Of a DNA stretch of 64,000 nt, positions 28,671 to 38,238 are shown piece by piece (position 1 is the stretch's first letter; every line of letters begins with the position of its first letter). This DNA is from Methylophaga sp. OBS1 (GTDB lineage Bacteria; Pseudomonadota; Gammaproteobacteria; Nitrosococcales; Methylophagaceae): positions 186,001 to 250,000 of the forward strand of contig NZ_JAPDMS010000002.1 of the NCBI RefSeq assembly GCF_026319365.1. Direction: 5' to 3'. Made by a program: the position numbers and the translations under genes. The notes beneath the pieces are model-generated. The model worked only from the letters and a program-made list of their open reading frames with translations. It did not search any database and was not told the DNA's origin.

Positions 28671-30389
28671 TCACTTATATGACTTCACTTCAGCCTTTTC
28701 TGCTTCGGTGAGTTCACTGAACGGCTTGCTGGTCAGCTCATGAATTCGCTGTTGTCTGGCTTCTTTAATAAGACGAGAGACGATGCCCGAGAGTTCATGT
28801 TTGAGTGCATCCGCTGACAAGGTTAGCGGTTGCAAAGCCAGTTTCTGAAGATGCGGCCCGTTTTCCTTGTCGCGCCAGCGTTCCAGCAAAGCCGCAGTGG
28901 TTAAGTGGGGGTGTTGATGCAGGGTTTCAACCAGTTCGATAAAAATATTTATACCGGGCTGCTTCACCTGAGCAACCGCAGCCAGGTTATCGATTTCGCG
29001 CGCCAGAATCGGATATTGCAGCACAATGGTAATGGCCATGCGAACCGGTGTCATCGTGGCTGAGCTCGATTTTCTGGCTGGCTTTTTATTTTGCTGAGCA
29101 GGCTTTTCCAGATGGCGGTTCAGCGTGGCCATATTGGTTTTACTGATTTCTGCCAGACGCTGCTCAAGCATATCGCGGTAAACACCGGACGGCACATGCT
29201 TTAGATAGGGCTTGGTCATTTCTACCAGGCGGGCACGCCCGTCCATCGAATTCACGTCAACCTGGCCACTGAGGGTTTCGAAAAAGAAGTCGGAATAATT
29301 CAGCGCCATTTCCACCCGGCGATTGAAGGCTTCCGGCCCCTGGTTTCTGACCAGACTGTCCGGGTCTTCACCTTCGGGCAGAAACATAAACTTCAGTTGC
29401 TGATTGCCACCCAGCATCGGCAAGGCATTTTCCGCTGCCCGCCAGGCGGCATCACGGCCTGCCCGGTCGCCATCAAAACAGAACACCACTTCCGGTGCCG
29501 TTCTTAGCAGAACCCGGAGATGATCGGCTGTGGTCGAGGTGCCCAATGTGGCGACCGCATTGTTAATACCGAATTCTGCCAGCGCAATCACGTCCATATA
29601 ACCTTCCACAATCAGGATACGCTCCAGACGGCGGTTCGCTTTGCGAGCCTGATACAGACCATAGAGCTCGGTGCCTTTGTGGAAAATCGGGGTTTCCGGC
29701 GAGTTCAGGTATTTTGGCGTGGAATCGTCCATCACCCGGCCGCCGAAACCAATCACGCGCCCGCGACGGTCACGGATGGGGAACATAATACGGTTACGGA
29801 AGCGGTCGTAGATACGGCCTTTGTCGTTTTTAATTAGCAGGCCACCATCGAGCAGTTGCTTACTCACCTGGGGATTACTACCGAAGGTTTTCAGTACATT
29901 ATCCCAGCCCTCCGGTGCCATGCCCAGACCAAAGGTTTCGATAGTCGTAGCGCTGAGTCCGCGCTGTTTCAGATAATCGACAAAAGGCTGCCGCTGTGGA
30001 TGATTGTGGAGCTGATGGACATAATATCGCCCCACTTTGTCCATCAAATCATACAGATTCTGTTTTGCCGGCGATAAATTAACGGATTGGGTGGTCGGCA
30101 CAGTCATGCCCACCTGATCGGCCAGCTCCTGAATGGCTTCCGGGAAGCTGAGCTGGTCGTACTCCATCAGAAAGCCGATAGCCGTGCCGTGGGCACCGCA
30201 ACCAAAGCAATGATAAAACTGCTTGTCAGGACTGACTGTGAAGGAAGGGGTTTTCTCGTTATGGAAAGGACAGCAGGCGTGGAGATTCTTGCCCGCTTTT
30301 TTGAGCGGCACCCGCGCATCGATAACGTCAACGATATCGATGCGCGCGAGCAGTTCGTCAATGAATTGTGTGGGGATCTGACCAGCCAT
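28671..30389 (-). CDS. dnaG: DNA primase
   Basis: A 572-residue primase that makes RNA primers at the replication fork. The zinc-binding domain is complete (HACCPFHNEKTPSFTVSP, then FYHCFGCGAHG; CHC2 type). The catalytic core follows with GFGGRVMDDSTPKYLNSPET and TOPRIM motifs ILIVEGYMDVIAL and FCFDGDRAGRDAAWRA. The C-terminal helical domain that binds DnaB is shorter and less conserved, preceded by a Lys/Ala/Ser linker (KPARKSSSA). It lies 91 nt upstream of rpoD. Confidence 0.97.
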   Translation of the reverse strand: MAGQIPTQFIDELLARIDIVDVIDARVPLKKAGKNLHACCPFHNEKTPSFTVSPDKQFYHCFGCGAHGTAIGFLMEYDQLSFPEAIQELADQVGMTVPTTQSVNLSPAKQNLYDLMDKVGRYYVHQLHNHPQRQPFVDYLKQRGLSATTIETFGLGMAPEGWDNVLKTFGSNPQVSKQLLDGGLLIKNDKGRIYDRFRNRIMFPIRDRRGRVIGFGGRVMDDSTPKYLNSPETPIFHKGTELYGLYQARKANRRLERILIVEGYMDVIALAEFGINNAVATLGTSTTADHLRVLLRTAPEVVFCFDGDRAGRDAAWRAAENALPMLGGNQQLKFMFLPEGEDPDSLVRNQGPEAFNRRVEMALNYSDFFFETLSGQVDVNSMDGRARLVEMTKPYLKHVPSGVYRDMLEQRLAEISKTNMATLNRHLEKPAQQNKKPARKSSSATMTPVRMAITIVLQYPILAREIDNLAAVAQVKQPGINIFIELVETLHQHPHLTTAALLERWRDKENGPHLQKLALQPLTLSADALKHELSGIVSRLIKEARQQRIHELTSKPFSELTEAEKAEVKSYK

Positions 30390-30459
30390 AAACGCTATTA
30401 TGGCTGAAATTCAGTGGAAACATTAGACCCGTGTTGGCCGACAACGCTCAGCAAGGGAA

Positions 30460-30921
30460 TTACTGGTTCAACGCTGCCTTGACCTTACCGCTGACCGCGC
30501 CCATGTCGGCACGACCCTGAAGTTTGGGACGCAGTACATTCATCACCGCGCCCATATCTTTCACACTGCTGGCACCGGTCTCTTTGATGGCAGCGTCAAT
30601 TGCTTCGGCGACTTCTTCATCACTGAGTTGAGCAGGCATGAACTCTTCAATAATGACCAGTTCTGCCTTTTCAATTGCCGCCAGGTCATCGCGGCCGGCC
30701 TGTTCGTATTGATCTAGCGCTTCGCGGCGCTGCTTGGTCATCTTAGTCAGAATGACCACGATATCGTCATCAGACAGGTCGGTACGATTATCAACCTCTA
30801 CCTGCTTAATCGCTGCCGTGATCTGGCGAAGCACACTGAGGCGCTCTTTTTCTTTAGCGCGCATCGCGTCTTTGACGCTGTCCATAATGGTGGCTTTCAG
30901 TGGGCTGGCTTCTGCAGGCAT
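30460..30921 (-). CDS. yqeY: GatB/YqeY domain protein
   Basis: A 153-residue protein with the YqeY fold: LKATIMDSVKDAMRAKEKERL at the start, VRQ-type LRQITAAIKQVEVD, and the C-terminal TGASSVKDMGAVMNVLRPKLQGRADM. The fold equals the tRNA-binding tail domain of GatB; the stand-alone protein has no settled function. It sits between rpsU and dnaG in the conserved operon. The frame begins at MPAEASPLK; a later ATG in MDSVKD is less likely, since family members include the LK.. segment. Confidence 0.9.
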   Translation of the reverse strand: MPAEASPLKATIMDSVKDAMRAKEKERLSVLRQITAAIKQVEVDNRTDLSDDDIVVILTKMTKQRREALDQYEQAGRDDLAAIEKAELVIIEEFMPAQLSDEEVAEAIDAAIKETGASSVKDMGAVMNVLRPKLQGRADMGAVSGKVKAALNQ

Positions 30922-30942
30922 CGTCGAGGTGACCCGAGAGGA

Positions 30943-31158
30943 TTAGTAAAGACGAACGCGGCTGGCGTTTTCGCGGGCCAGTTTTTTCTGGTGGCGTTTT
31001 ACTGCCGCTGCTGCAGCGCGTTTGCGGGCAGTAGTTGGTTTTTCGTATGCTTCACGGGCACGTGCTTCTGCAACGGTGCCGGCTTTTTCACATGAGCGCT
31101 TGAAACGACGCAGTGCAACGTCAAATGGCTCGTTTTCTTTAACTCGTACTGAAGGCAT
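30943..31158 (-). CDS. rpsU: 30S ribosomal protein bS21
   Basis: 71 residues from [19 protein letters not shown], the invariant bS21 start; an in-frame ATG six codons earlier is rejected because AGGGAA precedes the later one. The rest is [20 protein letters not shown] and a basic tail. bS21 binds near the anti-Shine-Dalgarno of 16S rRNA and helps initiation. It is the promoter-proximal gene of the operon and is divergent from tsaD. Confidence 0.97.
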   Translation of the reverse strand: MPSVRVKENEPFDVALRRFKRSCEKAGTVAEARAREAYEKPTTARKRAAAAAVKRHQKKLARENASRVRLY

Positions 31159-31294
31159 TAATGGTTCCCTACTCAATTCATGTTTGGAAAACCTCCAATT
31201 GTACGAAATATCGACCAGAAAGCAAACAGTTAAATCACTTTAATTTCAAAAAAGGCATAATAGTGTCTTTTCTCAAAATGAAAGCGGATCAGCA

Positions 31295-32302
31295 ATGCGT
31301 GTTTTAGGCATCGAATCTTCCTGTGATGAAACTGGCGTCGCGCTCTACGACACTGACAAAGGCCTGCTGGCCCATGCTTTATTCAGCCAGATTGATATGC
31401 ACGCCGAATACGGTGGTGTGGTGCCGGAACTGGCGTCACGGGATCACATCCGTAAAACTCTGCCTTTGATTGAAGAAGTGCTGGAGCAGGCCGGGCTCAA
31501 GCGCGATGAGATTGATGCGGTTGCCTATACTTCCGGTCCGGGTCTGGCCGGTGCCCTGCTGGTCGGTGCCGCCATCGGCCGTTCTATCGCCTGGGCACTG
31601 GATAAACCGGCACTGGCGATTAATCATATGGAAGGGCATTTGCTGTCTCCGCTGCTGGAAGACCGGGCCCCGGAATTTCCGTTTGTGTCTTTGCTCGTTT
31701 CTGGTGGCCACACACTCCTGGTCGATGTCAAAGCCGTCGGTGAATACGAACTGTTAGGCGAGTCGATCGATGACGCTGTCGGTGAAGCCTTCGATAAAAC
31801 CGCCAAGCTCCTGGGCATGCCGTATCCGGGCGGGCCTTATTTAGCAGCAAAAGCGGAGCAGGGCGTGGCAGATCGGTATGAATTCCCACGGCCGATGACC
31901 AATCGGCCCGGGCTTGATTTCAGCTTCAGCGGCCTTAAAACCTTCGCCATGAATACCTGGCTCAACAGTGAGCAGACTGAACAGGACAAAGCCGATATTT
32001 GTCTGGCTTTTCAGACTGCAGTCGTCGACACGCTGGCAATCAAGTGTAAGAGGGCGCTCAAACAAACCGGCCATAAGCGCCTGGTCGTGGCCGGTGGTGT
32101 CAGCGCCAATAAAGCACTGCGGGATAACCTGGATGCCATGCCCGGCGTTGAGGTTTTTTATCCTCGTCAGCAGTTCTGTAGTGATAACGGCGCGATGATC
32201 GCCTTTGCCGGTGCGATTCGAAAACAGGCGATGCAACTGCAGGACAAGCCGACGTTCAATGTCAGACCCCGCTGGCCGCTGGATGAATTAACACCACCCT
32301 AG
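31295..32302 (+). CDS. tsaD: tRNA N6-adenosine threonylcarbamoyltransferase
   Basis: A 335-residue TsaD (Kae1/Gcp) of the ASKHA fold. It opens with [19 protein letters not shown] and carries the metal-binding NHMEGHL and the [12 protein letters not shown] motif, YPGGPYLAA and the C-terminal [13 protein letters not shown] and [12 protein letters not shown]. With TsaB and TsaE it adds threonylcarbamoyl to A37 of ANN-reading tRNAs. It is divergent from rpsU, the usual gammaproteobacterial layout. Confidence 0.97.
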   Translation: MRVLGIESSCDETGVALYDTDKGLLAHALFSQIDMHAEYGGVVPELASRDHIRKTLPLIEEVLEQAGLKRDEIDAVAYTSGPGLAGALLVGAAIGRSIAWALDKPALAINHMEGHLLSPLLEDRAPEFPFVSLLVSGGHTLLVDVKAVGEYELLGESIDDAVGEAFDKTAKLLGMPYPGGPYLAAKAEQGVADRYEFPRPMTNRPGLDFSFSGLKTFAMNTWLNSEQTEQDKADICLAFQTAVVDTLAIKCKRALKQTGHKRLVVAGGVSANKALRDNLDAMPGVEVFYPRQQFCSDNGAMIAFAGAIRKQAMQLQDKPTFNVRPRWPLDELTPP

Positions 32303-32355
32303 GGCTTGTTGCTCTTCCAGTGCCGCCTCTGTTGTGGATGAGAGCGCAGCAAGTC

Positions 32356-32949
32356 CTAAGACTTGCCTTCCTGTCCGCTCAACAGGCGGCGGATATTGCC
32401 GTGATGACGGGCAATCAGCATGAGCGCCGTCAGCAAAATCACCCAGCGCGCCGGTACACTGTCGATGATCCACAGGCTGTAAACCGGCGTCAGCGCCGCT
32501 GCCGTCAGTGCTGACAGTGACGAAATCCGGCTAATCGCAAACACAACAAGCCAGGTCAGCAGACCGGCACCGGCCAGAGCAGGGGACAGGGCAAGAAAGC
32601 CACCCAGCGCCGTCGCTACACCTTTACCCCCCTTAAACTGGAAAAAGACCGGGAATAAATGGCCGACAAAAGCGGCAAACGCTGTCGCCGCCACCCAGAC
32701 CATATCCAGACCCAGCAGGTGGGCAATCACCACCGGAATCACGCCTTTAAGCACGTCGAAGAACAAGACAGTTGCTGCCAGTTTTTTACCGCCGAAACGC
32801 AGCACGTTGGTGGCACCGGGGTTACCTGACCCCTGAGTACGCGGATCGGGCAGGGAGGCCAGCTTGCACAAGACGATGGCGCTGTTCAGCGAACCGAATA
32901 AATAAGCAATCAGCAGAAGACTAAGCGGTAAGGTGTATGTTTCCAGCAT
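32356..32949 (-). CDS. plsY: Glycerol-3-phosphate acyltransferase (acyl phosphate dependent)
   Basis: A 197-residue inner membrane protein with five or more TM helices and the PlsY motifs YLFGSLNSAIVL, DPRTQGSGNPGATNVLR, and FKGGKGVATALGGFLAL. It acylates glycerol-3-phosphate to lysophosphatidate at the start of phospholipid synthesis. It is convergent with tsaD and divergent from folB, as in many gammaproteobacteria. Confidence 0.96.
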   Translation of the reverse strand: MLETYTLPLSLLLIAYLFGSLNSAIVLCKLASLPDPRTQGSGNPGATNVLRFGGKKLAATVLFFDVLKGVIPVVIAHLLGLDMVWVAATAFAAFVGHLFPVFFQFKGGKGVATALGGFLALSPALAGAGLLTWLVVFAISRISSLSALTAAALTPVYSLWIIDSVPARWVILLTALMLIARHHGNIRRLLSGQEGKS

Positions 32950-33026
32950 GATATGATGCGACCTGTTAACACTGATGCGACATTATAGGTCGCGAACCGG
33001 ATTGCCACCAGCAAGCAGCTTGATAC

Positions 33027-33377
33027 ATGGACAAAATATTTCTTAACGACCTGAAAATTGACACGATTATCGGTATCTACGACTGGGAACGCCAGACTCA
33101 GCAGACGCTGAGCTTTGACCTGGAAATGGACTGGGATATCAAACCCGCCGCCGAATCCGATGACATTAATAAAACGCTCGACTATGGCGCAGTCGCCCAG
33201 CGCATCGTGGCTTTTGTCAAAGCCAGCGAATATCTGCTTATCGAGACTTTGGCTGAAGATCTCTGCGCCATGCTGCTGGAGGAATTTGCCATTCCCCGCA
33301 TCAAACTGACGCTCAGCAAGCCGGTTGCCCTGCATGGACAGAACACCGCCCGCATTGTCATTGAGCGAAGCCACTGA
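33027..33377 (+). CDS. folB: Dihydroneopterin aldolase
   Basis: A 116-residue tunnelling-fold enzyme: MDKIFLNDLKIDTIIGIYDWERQ at the start, DYGAVAQRIV in the middle and LLIETLAEDLCAMLL, with the C-terminal strand RIKLTLSKP. It cleaves dihydroneopterin to hydroxymethyldihydropterin in folate synthesis. Its stop overlaps the folK start by 1 nt (TGATG), coupling the two enzymes of consecutive steps. Confidence 0.95.
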   Translation: MDKIFLNDLKIDTIIGIYDWERQTQQTLSFDLEMDWDIKPAAESDDINKTLDYGAVAQRIVAFVKASEYLLIETLAEDLCAMLLEEFAIPRIKLTLSKPVALHGQNTARIVIERSH

Positions 33378-33883
33378 TGGTGTCAGTGGTTGGCGGCTAT
33401 CTGCTCGGTCTGGGCAGTAATATTAACCCGCAGCAGAATTTCGCGGCCATTGTCCGGCAGTTACTTGACCACTTCGATGCTTTGCACCTGAGCCGGGTAC
33501 TGCATATTCCGCCGGTGGGCATGAACAGTCACCGGGACTTTCTCAATGCCGTGGCTTTTCTTGAAACCGATATACCAGAGGCCGAGCTCAAGACCATCTG
33601 CAATAAGATTGAAATCGCCCTGGGTCGGGATCGTGATGATCCGGACAGCAAATATAAGGATCGGCCGGCCGATATCGACATTCTGGCTTATTTCTCCAGC
33701 CCGGCTGAATGGCAAAGCAGCGCCAGCAACATTACTGATGAATATTTTCTGTATCCGCTGATCAATGAACTCCGTGCTTTTCTGACCGGCGCGACCACCG
33801 CACCGGTGATGCAAATGGGCACGCTGGTCAGCACCGACGGTTTAACGTTTGGAGAGACGGCGACCACCATCCACCGGGATTGA
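33377..33883 (+). CDS. folK: Hydroxymethyldihydropterin pyrophosphokinase
   Basis: A 168-residue HPPK. Motifs are GLGSNINPQQNF near the start, FLNAVAFLETDI, and the signature KYKDRPADIDIL that matches R-x-x-D-R-P-x-D-I-D-I (ATP/Mg binding). It transfers pyrophosphate to the pterin before FolP. It overlaps folB at the start, and its last 42 nt overlap the 3' end of the folM-like gene on the other strand. Confidence 0.92.
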   Translation: MVSVVGGYLLGLGSNINPQQNFAAIVRQLLDHFDALHLSRVLHIPPVGMNSHRDFLNAVAFLETDIPEAELKTICNKIEIALGRDRDDPDSKYKDRPADIDILAYFSSPAEWQSSASNITDEYFLYPLINELRAFLTGATTAPVMQMGTLVSTDGLTFGETATTIHRD

Positions 33884-34561
33884 AACCCCGGTCAGGAAAG
33901 GATTCTCCAAAATGCTTTTCAGCGCCAGATACACCGGCTCTGCACCGCCTTCACAGGCCAGTGGCGTTTCCGCCATCATCGCCTGTCTGACCGCTTCACT
34001 GTGAGATTCGGTAAATAATACCGGTCCCGGCGCCACTGCATTGACCTTGATCTCAGGGGCAAATTTCTTGGCCAGCGCCAATGTCATATTATGGAGACCC
34101 GCTTTGGTCGTGCCATAAATATCAAAACGTGGCGTTGGGTTTTCCACATTGATATCAGTGATATGAATGATATCGGCGGGCTTGCCATCATCACCCTGCA
34201 GACGGTCATGCAGCCCCTGATTAATCAGGAATGGGGCCATCATATGCACATAGAAAAACTGTTCATACTGCTCAGCAGCGCGAGCCAGCTCTTCGTCGGT
34301 CGGGGTAAAACTGGAAGCATTGTGAATCATTGCCCGAAGTCCACGGTATTGCTGCCGCAGTCGGGTCACAAATTCGAGAATGTTGTCGCGGCTGTCGAAA
34401 TCAGCCTGAATGGTTTCAATGCCCAGCGCACGTAATGCTTGGACACCTTCGGTCTCACTGCGGTAATGTGCCAGGACGGCATAGCCGTCCTCATGCAGCC
34501 GCCTGGCGATATGAAGACCAATCCGGCGGCTGGTGCCGGTAACCAGAACCTTTTTTTGCAA
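33842..34561 (-). CDS. folM: SDR family pteridine reductase (FolM-like)
   Basis: A 239-residue short-chain dehydrogenase. The NADP motif is TGTSRRIGLHIAR, with the Arg-containing TGxxxRIG form seen in FolM and PTR1 pteridine reductases. IHNASSF replaces the NNAG motif, and the active site has the Tyr-x3-Lys of YGTTKAG. FolM reduces dihydromonapterin and, weakly, dihydrofolate. The folB-folK-folM clustering supports a pterin substrate. It converges with folK (42-nt overlap) and is divergent from the MidA-type gene. Confidence 0.85.
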   Translation of the reverse strand: MQKKVLVTGTSRRIGLHIARRLHEDGYAVLAHYRSETEGVQALRALGIETIQADFDSRDNILEFVTRLRQQYRGLRAMIHNASSFTPTDEELARAAEQYEQFFYVHMMAPFLINQGLHDRLQGDDGKPADIIHITDINVENPTPRFDIYGTTKAGLHNMTLALAKKFAPEIKVNAVAPGPVLFTESHSEAVRQAMMAETPLACEGGAEPVYLALKSILENPFLTGVSIPVDGGRRLSKR

Positions 34562-34576
34562 CGACTTATCCTCTCA

Positions 34577-35749
34577 ATGACTGATTCAATAACGATAGCT
34601 GCGGATGACCCGCAGGCGCAAGACTATAGTGACCAGCTCAGACAGCAGATTGCTGCAAGGATTAAGCAGCAGGGTGGTTGGCTCAGTTTCGCTGATTATA
34701 TGCATGACTGCCTCTATCGCCCGGGGCTGGGTTATTACAGTGCCGGCAGTCACAAGCTGGGCGCAGGGGGAGACTTTACCACGGCACCGGAACTCACCCC
34801 TCTATTCGGCCGTGCTATCGCTTTTCATATTGCTGATGTCGGGTGTCAGCTCGGGCGGTTCGATGTGCTCGAGTTTGGTGCTGGTAGCGGCAAGCTTGTC
34901 ATCGATGTGCTGCTGCAGCTGGATACGTTGAATTGTCTGCCGGATCATTATTTCATCCTGGAAACCAGCGCTGATCTTCAACAGCGACAAAAAGCCGTGG
35001 TCAAAACGCAGATACCCGCCCTGGCAGATCGTGTCGTCTGGCTGACAGACTTACCCTGCGATTTTCAGGGTGTGGTCCTCGCTAATGAAGTCTGTGATGC
35101 CATGCCTGTTCACCTGCTGACATTCACTGAAGACAATGTTGAAGAGCAGGGCATCAGCCTCAGCCAGGACGAGTTCACCTGGCAAAGCAGAGCGATTGAC
35201 GATCCGCGACTGCTAGAAATCGCAACAGACATCCGCCAACAGATAGGCGACCAGGTTTATCGGACCGAGGTGAATCTGTTCGCCAGAGACTGGCTGCTGA
35301 GCGTCGCTGACCGCCTGTCTCAGGGTGCGATATTCATTATCGACTATGGCTACCCGTTTGCCGAATATTACCGCCCGGACCGTATTCAGGGCACGCTGCG
35401 CTGTTATTACCGCCAGCAGGCGCATGACGATCCTTTCGTGCTCCCGGGCCTGCAGGATATTACCGCCCATGTTGATTTTACTGCCCTGGCTGAACAGGCA
35501 CTTTCATCTGGTCTTGATGTTGCAGGTTTTCATGAGCAGAGTGACTTTCTGCTCGCTGGTGATATCACGCTACTGGCGGCACAGCTGGAACAGGAGTCCA
35601 ATCCTGTCGACTGGCTGCAGCACAGCGCTGCACTCAAGCAACTCCTTATGCCCGGCGCCATGGGCCATCAATTCAAAGTGCTGTCACTATGCCGTGACCT
35701 CGATTTACTGCCGCGCCTCCAGAGACAAGACCGGCGTTATCAGCTCTGA
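34577..35749 (+). CDS. SAM-dependent methyltransferase, MidA/NDUFAF7 family
   Basis: A 390-residue protein of the DUF185 family. The start is the ATG at 34577 (MTDSITIAADDPQ), since the longer frame runs into the divergent folM-like gene. Motifs are GGWLSFADYMHDCLYRPGLGYY, the GDFTTAPELTPLFGR block, the SAM-binding LEFGAGSGKL and the family block ANEVCDAMPVHLL. The mitochondrial relative methylates an arginine of a complex I subunit; the bacterial substrate is unproven. A terminator follows at once. Confidence 0.88.
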   Translation: MTDSITIAADDPQAQDYSDQLRQQIAARIKQQGGWLSFADYMHDCLYRPGLGYYSAGSHKLGAGGDFTTAPELTPLFGRAIAFHIADVGCQLGRFDVLEFGAGSGKLVIDVLLQLDTLNCLPDHYFILETSADLQQRQKAVVKTQIPALADRVVWLTDLPCDFQGVVLANEVCDAMPVHLLTFTEDNVEEQGISLSQDEFTWQSRAIDDPRLLEIATDIRQQIGDQVYRTEVNLFARDWLLSVADRLSQGAIFIIDYGYPFAEYYRPDRIQGTLRCYYRQQAHDDPFVLPGLQDITAHVDFTALAEQALSSGLDVAGFHEQSDFLLAGDITLLAAQLEQESNPVDWLQHSAALKQLLMPGAMGHQFKVLSLCRDLDLLPRLQRQDRRYQL

Positions 35750-35752
35750 AAC

Positions 35753-35780
35753 AAAAAAGGCGCCCTGAGGCGCCTTTTTC
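35753..35780. terminator. Bidirectional rho-independent terminator
   Basis: Stem aaaaaggcgcc / ggcgccttttt with a 4-nt loop between two convergent genes; A and T runs flank both sides. Confidence 0.9.
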
Positions 35781-35795
35781 TGCTTTGAATACGGA

Positions 35796-36665
35796 TTACT
35801 CCGACTTCATTGCATCCAGCTCTTTTTGCAGCTTGTCGAGCTGGTCGCTCATCTCGAACAGGACTTCCTTGATATTCGCCATATCTTCACGCAGGTTGCT
35901 GGTTTCCTGCTTGTTGCGGGCGATATCTTCACGTAGCTCGGGACTCAACGTACCGTCCTGGGTGCTGGCTTCACGTTCTGCCATGGTAGCCAGTACAGTC
36001 GGGATATCAATCACGATCCAGTCGGTACGCTCTTCACCGGTTTCCGGATCAGTATAGTAAGACTGGCCGTTGTCCAGTGCTACACGGACGTCAGGTTCGG
36101 AGTCCGTACGGCGGGTACCGGGACGCAGCGGATTCACACGACGGTCGATTTCCTGACCGGTGTAGGGGTCCTTATCCAGATATTCTTCACGCACTTTGCC
36201 GAAGATGATGTTCAGACGGCCACCGCTGTAGAAGACACGACCGGTGTTGGTTTGTTTTTCCTTGGCCAGCGCACCCTGATGCGCCCCGATAGTCACGAAG
36301 GTGACGTCTTCGTTGGTTTCAGCACGAGCCAGACCGGATGACAAACCGGAGCTCAGAATCTGTAATTCGAACGGCGAGAACAGCGGCGCCTGGCGCTCGT
36401 TAAACAGCACGGTTTCGGTCACATAGAGTGATTCCAGCACAGTGCGCATATTGGCCGAGGAAATAGAAAACGGATGATCATTGGCGACACCCGCAACATC
36501 ACGCTCGACGACTTTCACATACTGCAAACCGGCTTCAAATACGGTTTTGCCTTCTGCCGTAATCTCGGGCTCATCTTTTTTGAGCGGGTTACCACAGCCG
36601 CTCAACCCCAGGCTGAGCATGACGACCGTCGCAATCGTCGCACTGTACTTAAGAATGCCTCGCAT
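35796..36665 (-). CDS. Conserved-type lipoprotein of unknown function with C-terminal coiled coil
   Basis: A 289-residue lipoprotein: signal peptide MRGILKYSATIATVVMLSLGLSGC with lipobox LSGC. The mature N-terminal half is a mixed domain I do not recognise (SSANMRTVLESLYVTETVLF; RVFYSGGRLNIIFGKV). A proline/charged linker follows, and the last ~50 residues form a likely coiled coil (LREDMANIKEVLFEMSDQLD). It lies 31 nt after gpsA on the same strand but is probably an appended gene. No function can be given. Confidence 0.75.
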   Translation of the reverse strand: MRGILKYSATIATVVMLSLGLSGCGNPLKKDEPEITAEGKTVFEAGLQYVKVVERDVAGVANDHPFSISSANMRTVLESLYVTETVLFNERQAPLFSPFELQILSSGLSSGLARAETNEDVTFVTIGAHQGALAKEKQTNTGRVFYSGGRLNIIFGKVREEYLDKDPYTGQEIDRRVNPLRPGTRRTDSEPDVRVALDNGQSYYTDPETGEERTDWIVIDIPTVLATMAEREASTQDGTLSPELREDIARNKQETSNLREDMANIKEVLFEMSDQLDKLQKELDAMKSE

Positions 36666-36696
36666 AAGATTGTTCCTCTTTTAATTAATCTGGTTG

Positions 36697-37716
36697 TCAG
36701 GCAGGGCGCCTGACTTCCGCTTTCTGTTCCCTGCACAACAAAGCTTGCACTGATTCGCGCGGATCGTAACCCTCAAACAGAATTTTGCATACCTGTTCGA
36801 CGATGGGCATTTCCACACCAACCTGCTTCGCCCGCAGTAATACTTCACGGGCAGCATGCATGCCTTCAACGGTTTTGCCAACCTGTTTCACTGCTTCATC
36901 GACTTTCAAACCGCTTCCCAGCGCCAAGCCAAGCTGGCGATTGCGGCTCTGGTTATCGGTACATGTCAGAATCACATCACCAATACCGGCCAGACCAAAC
37001 AGGGTTTCGGATTCGGCACCCATTGCCGCAGCGAACCGCCAAATCTCCGCCATACCGCGGGTAATCAGCGCAGCCCTGGCATTCGCACCGAATCCCAGAC
37101 CATCGGAGATACCAGCGGCGATAGCCAGTACATTCTTGACGGTGCCACCGATTTGCACACCGATGATATCGTGCGTGGTGTAAATACGTAATGTCTGCGA
37201 ATGCAGCAACGCCACCAATGCATCGGCAAAAGCCTGGTTCGGTGAAGCCACTGTCACCGCCGTGGGCAGGTTGGCAGCGACTTCCGCGGCAAAAGACGGG
37301 CCGGAGATCACCGCCAGCGGGTGAGAATCACCCAGCACTTCATGTGCTGCATCATGCAAAAACTGCCCGTCATCCACGGTCAGGCCTTTGGTGGCCCAGC
37401 TCACAGGAACGCCCGGTTGTAATAACGGCTTGATTGTCCGCAGCGTGTCGACAAACGACTTGCTGGGCACCGAAATCAACACATGTCGGGCTTCTCGCAC
37501 TGCGCTTTCCAGATCCGCAGTCAGGCTCAGCGGTTCGGGAAAGCGGATATCCGGCAGGTAACGCGCATTGCTACGATTGGCCTGCATTGCCCGAAGCTGC
37601 TCCTGATCACGGGCCCAGAGGCGAACCTCATGGCCTTTGCGGGCAATAGCAATGGCCAGTGCCGTTCCCCAGGCACCGGCACCGATAACTAAAGTCGGTA
37701 AAAGCTTTTCAGCCAC
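36697..37716 (-). CDS. gpsA: Glycerol-3-phosphate dehydrogenase [NAD(P)+]
   Basis: A 339-residue GpsA: NAD motif VIGAGAWGTALAIAIARKGHEV, substrate-site segments SVPSKSFVDTLR and SGPSFAAEVA, catalytic Lys region IGGTVKNVLAIAAGI, GFGANARAALITRGMAE, and GLAGIGDVILTCTDNQSRNRQ. It reduces dihydroxyacetone phosphate to sn-glycerol-3-phosphate for phospholipids. Order rhodanese-grxC-secB-gpsA matches E. coli yibN-grxC-secB-gpsA. Confidence 0.97.
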   Translation of the reverse strand: MAEKLLPTLVIGAGAWGTALAIAIARKGHEVRLWARDQEQLRAMQANRSNARYLPDIRFPEPLSLTADLESAVREARHVLISVPSKSFVDTLRTIKPLLQPGVPVSWATKGLTVDDGQFLHDAAHEVLGDSHPLAVISGPSFAAEVAANLPTAVTVASPNQAFADALVALLHSQTLRIYTTHDIIGVQIGGTVKNVLAIAAGISDGLGFGANARAALITRGMAEIWRFAAAMGAESETLFGLAGIGDVILTCTDNQSRNRQLGLALGSGLKVDEAVKQVGKTVEGMHAAREVLLRAKQVGVEMPIVEQVCKILFEGYDPRESVQALLCREQKAEVRRPA

Positions 37717-37730
37717 GTGCCGTCCTGTTA

Positions 37731-38225
37731 TCAGTGGGTCGCTTCAGACTGCGCCTGTTTAGCCGCTTGCTGGGCTCTTTCTTTATTATGCAGATACATG
37801 GCATCGAAATTAACAGGCGCCAGTACCAGTTGCGGGAAGCCACCTTTGGTGACCAGATCAGAGACCACTTCACGCACGAACGGGAACAAGGTGTTCGGGC
37901 AGTAGCTGCCCAGCAGCGGGCCCATTTCTTCGTTGCTGTAACCGGTCAGGGTGAAGATACCCGCCTGCTTCACTTCCACCAGGAATGCCACCTTGTCATC
38001 CACCTTAGCGGTGACCATCACGGTCAGGATGACTTCATGGTTATCATCATCGATCCGTTTATAGTCATTACCCAGTTGTAAGTCGAGCTTGGGACGCCAC
38101 TCATCACGGAAGATATCCGGTGAGTTAGGCGACTCGAACGAGACATCTTTGGTGTAAATCTTCTGGATGACAAAGCGTGGTTTTTGCTGCTCTTCACCCG
38201 TTGCTGTTGCATTTTCTTCAGCCAT
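37731..38225 (-). CDS. secB: Protein-export chaperone SecB
   Basis: 164 residues from MAEENATATGEEQ; the start is set by AAGGAAG 6 nt ahead, and the open frame further upstream overlaps grxC. Family features are FVIQKIYTKDVSFESPNSP, the acidic sheet region, and LLGSYCPNTLFPFVREVVSDL with GGFPQLVLAPVNFDAMY. It keeps preproteins unfolded and passes them to SecA. It follows grxC by 13 nt. Confidence 0.96.
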   Translation of the reverse strand: MAEENATATGEEQQKPRFVIQKIYTKDVSFESPNSPDIFRDEWRPKLDLQLGNDYKRIDDDNHEVILTVMVTAKVDDKVAFLVEVKQAGIFTLTGYSNEEMGPLLGSYCPNTLFPFVREVVSDLVTKGGFPQLVLAPVNFDAMYLHNKERAQQAAKQAQSEATH

Positions 38226-38238
38226 CTTTCTTCCTTCT

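Noticed and set aside
34439..34576. N-terminal extension of the MidA-type methyltransferase
   Set aside because: It lies on top of the divergent folM-like gene, and family members begin near the later ATG.
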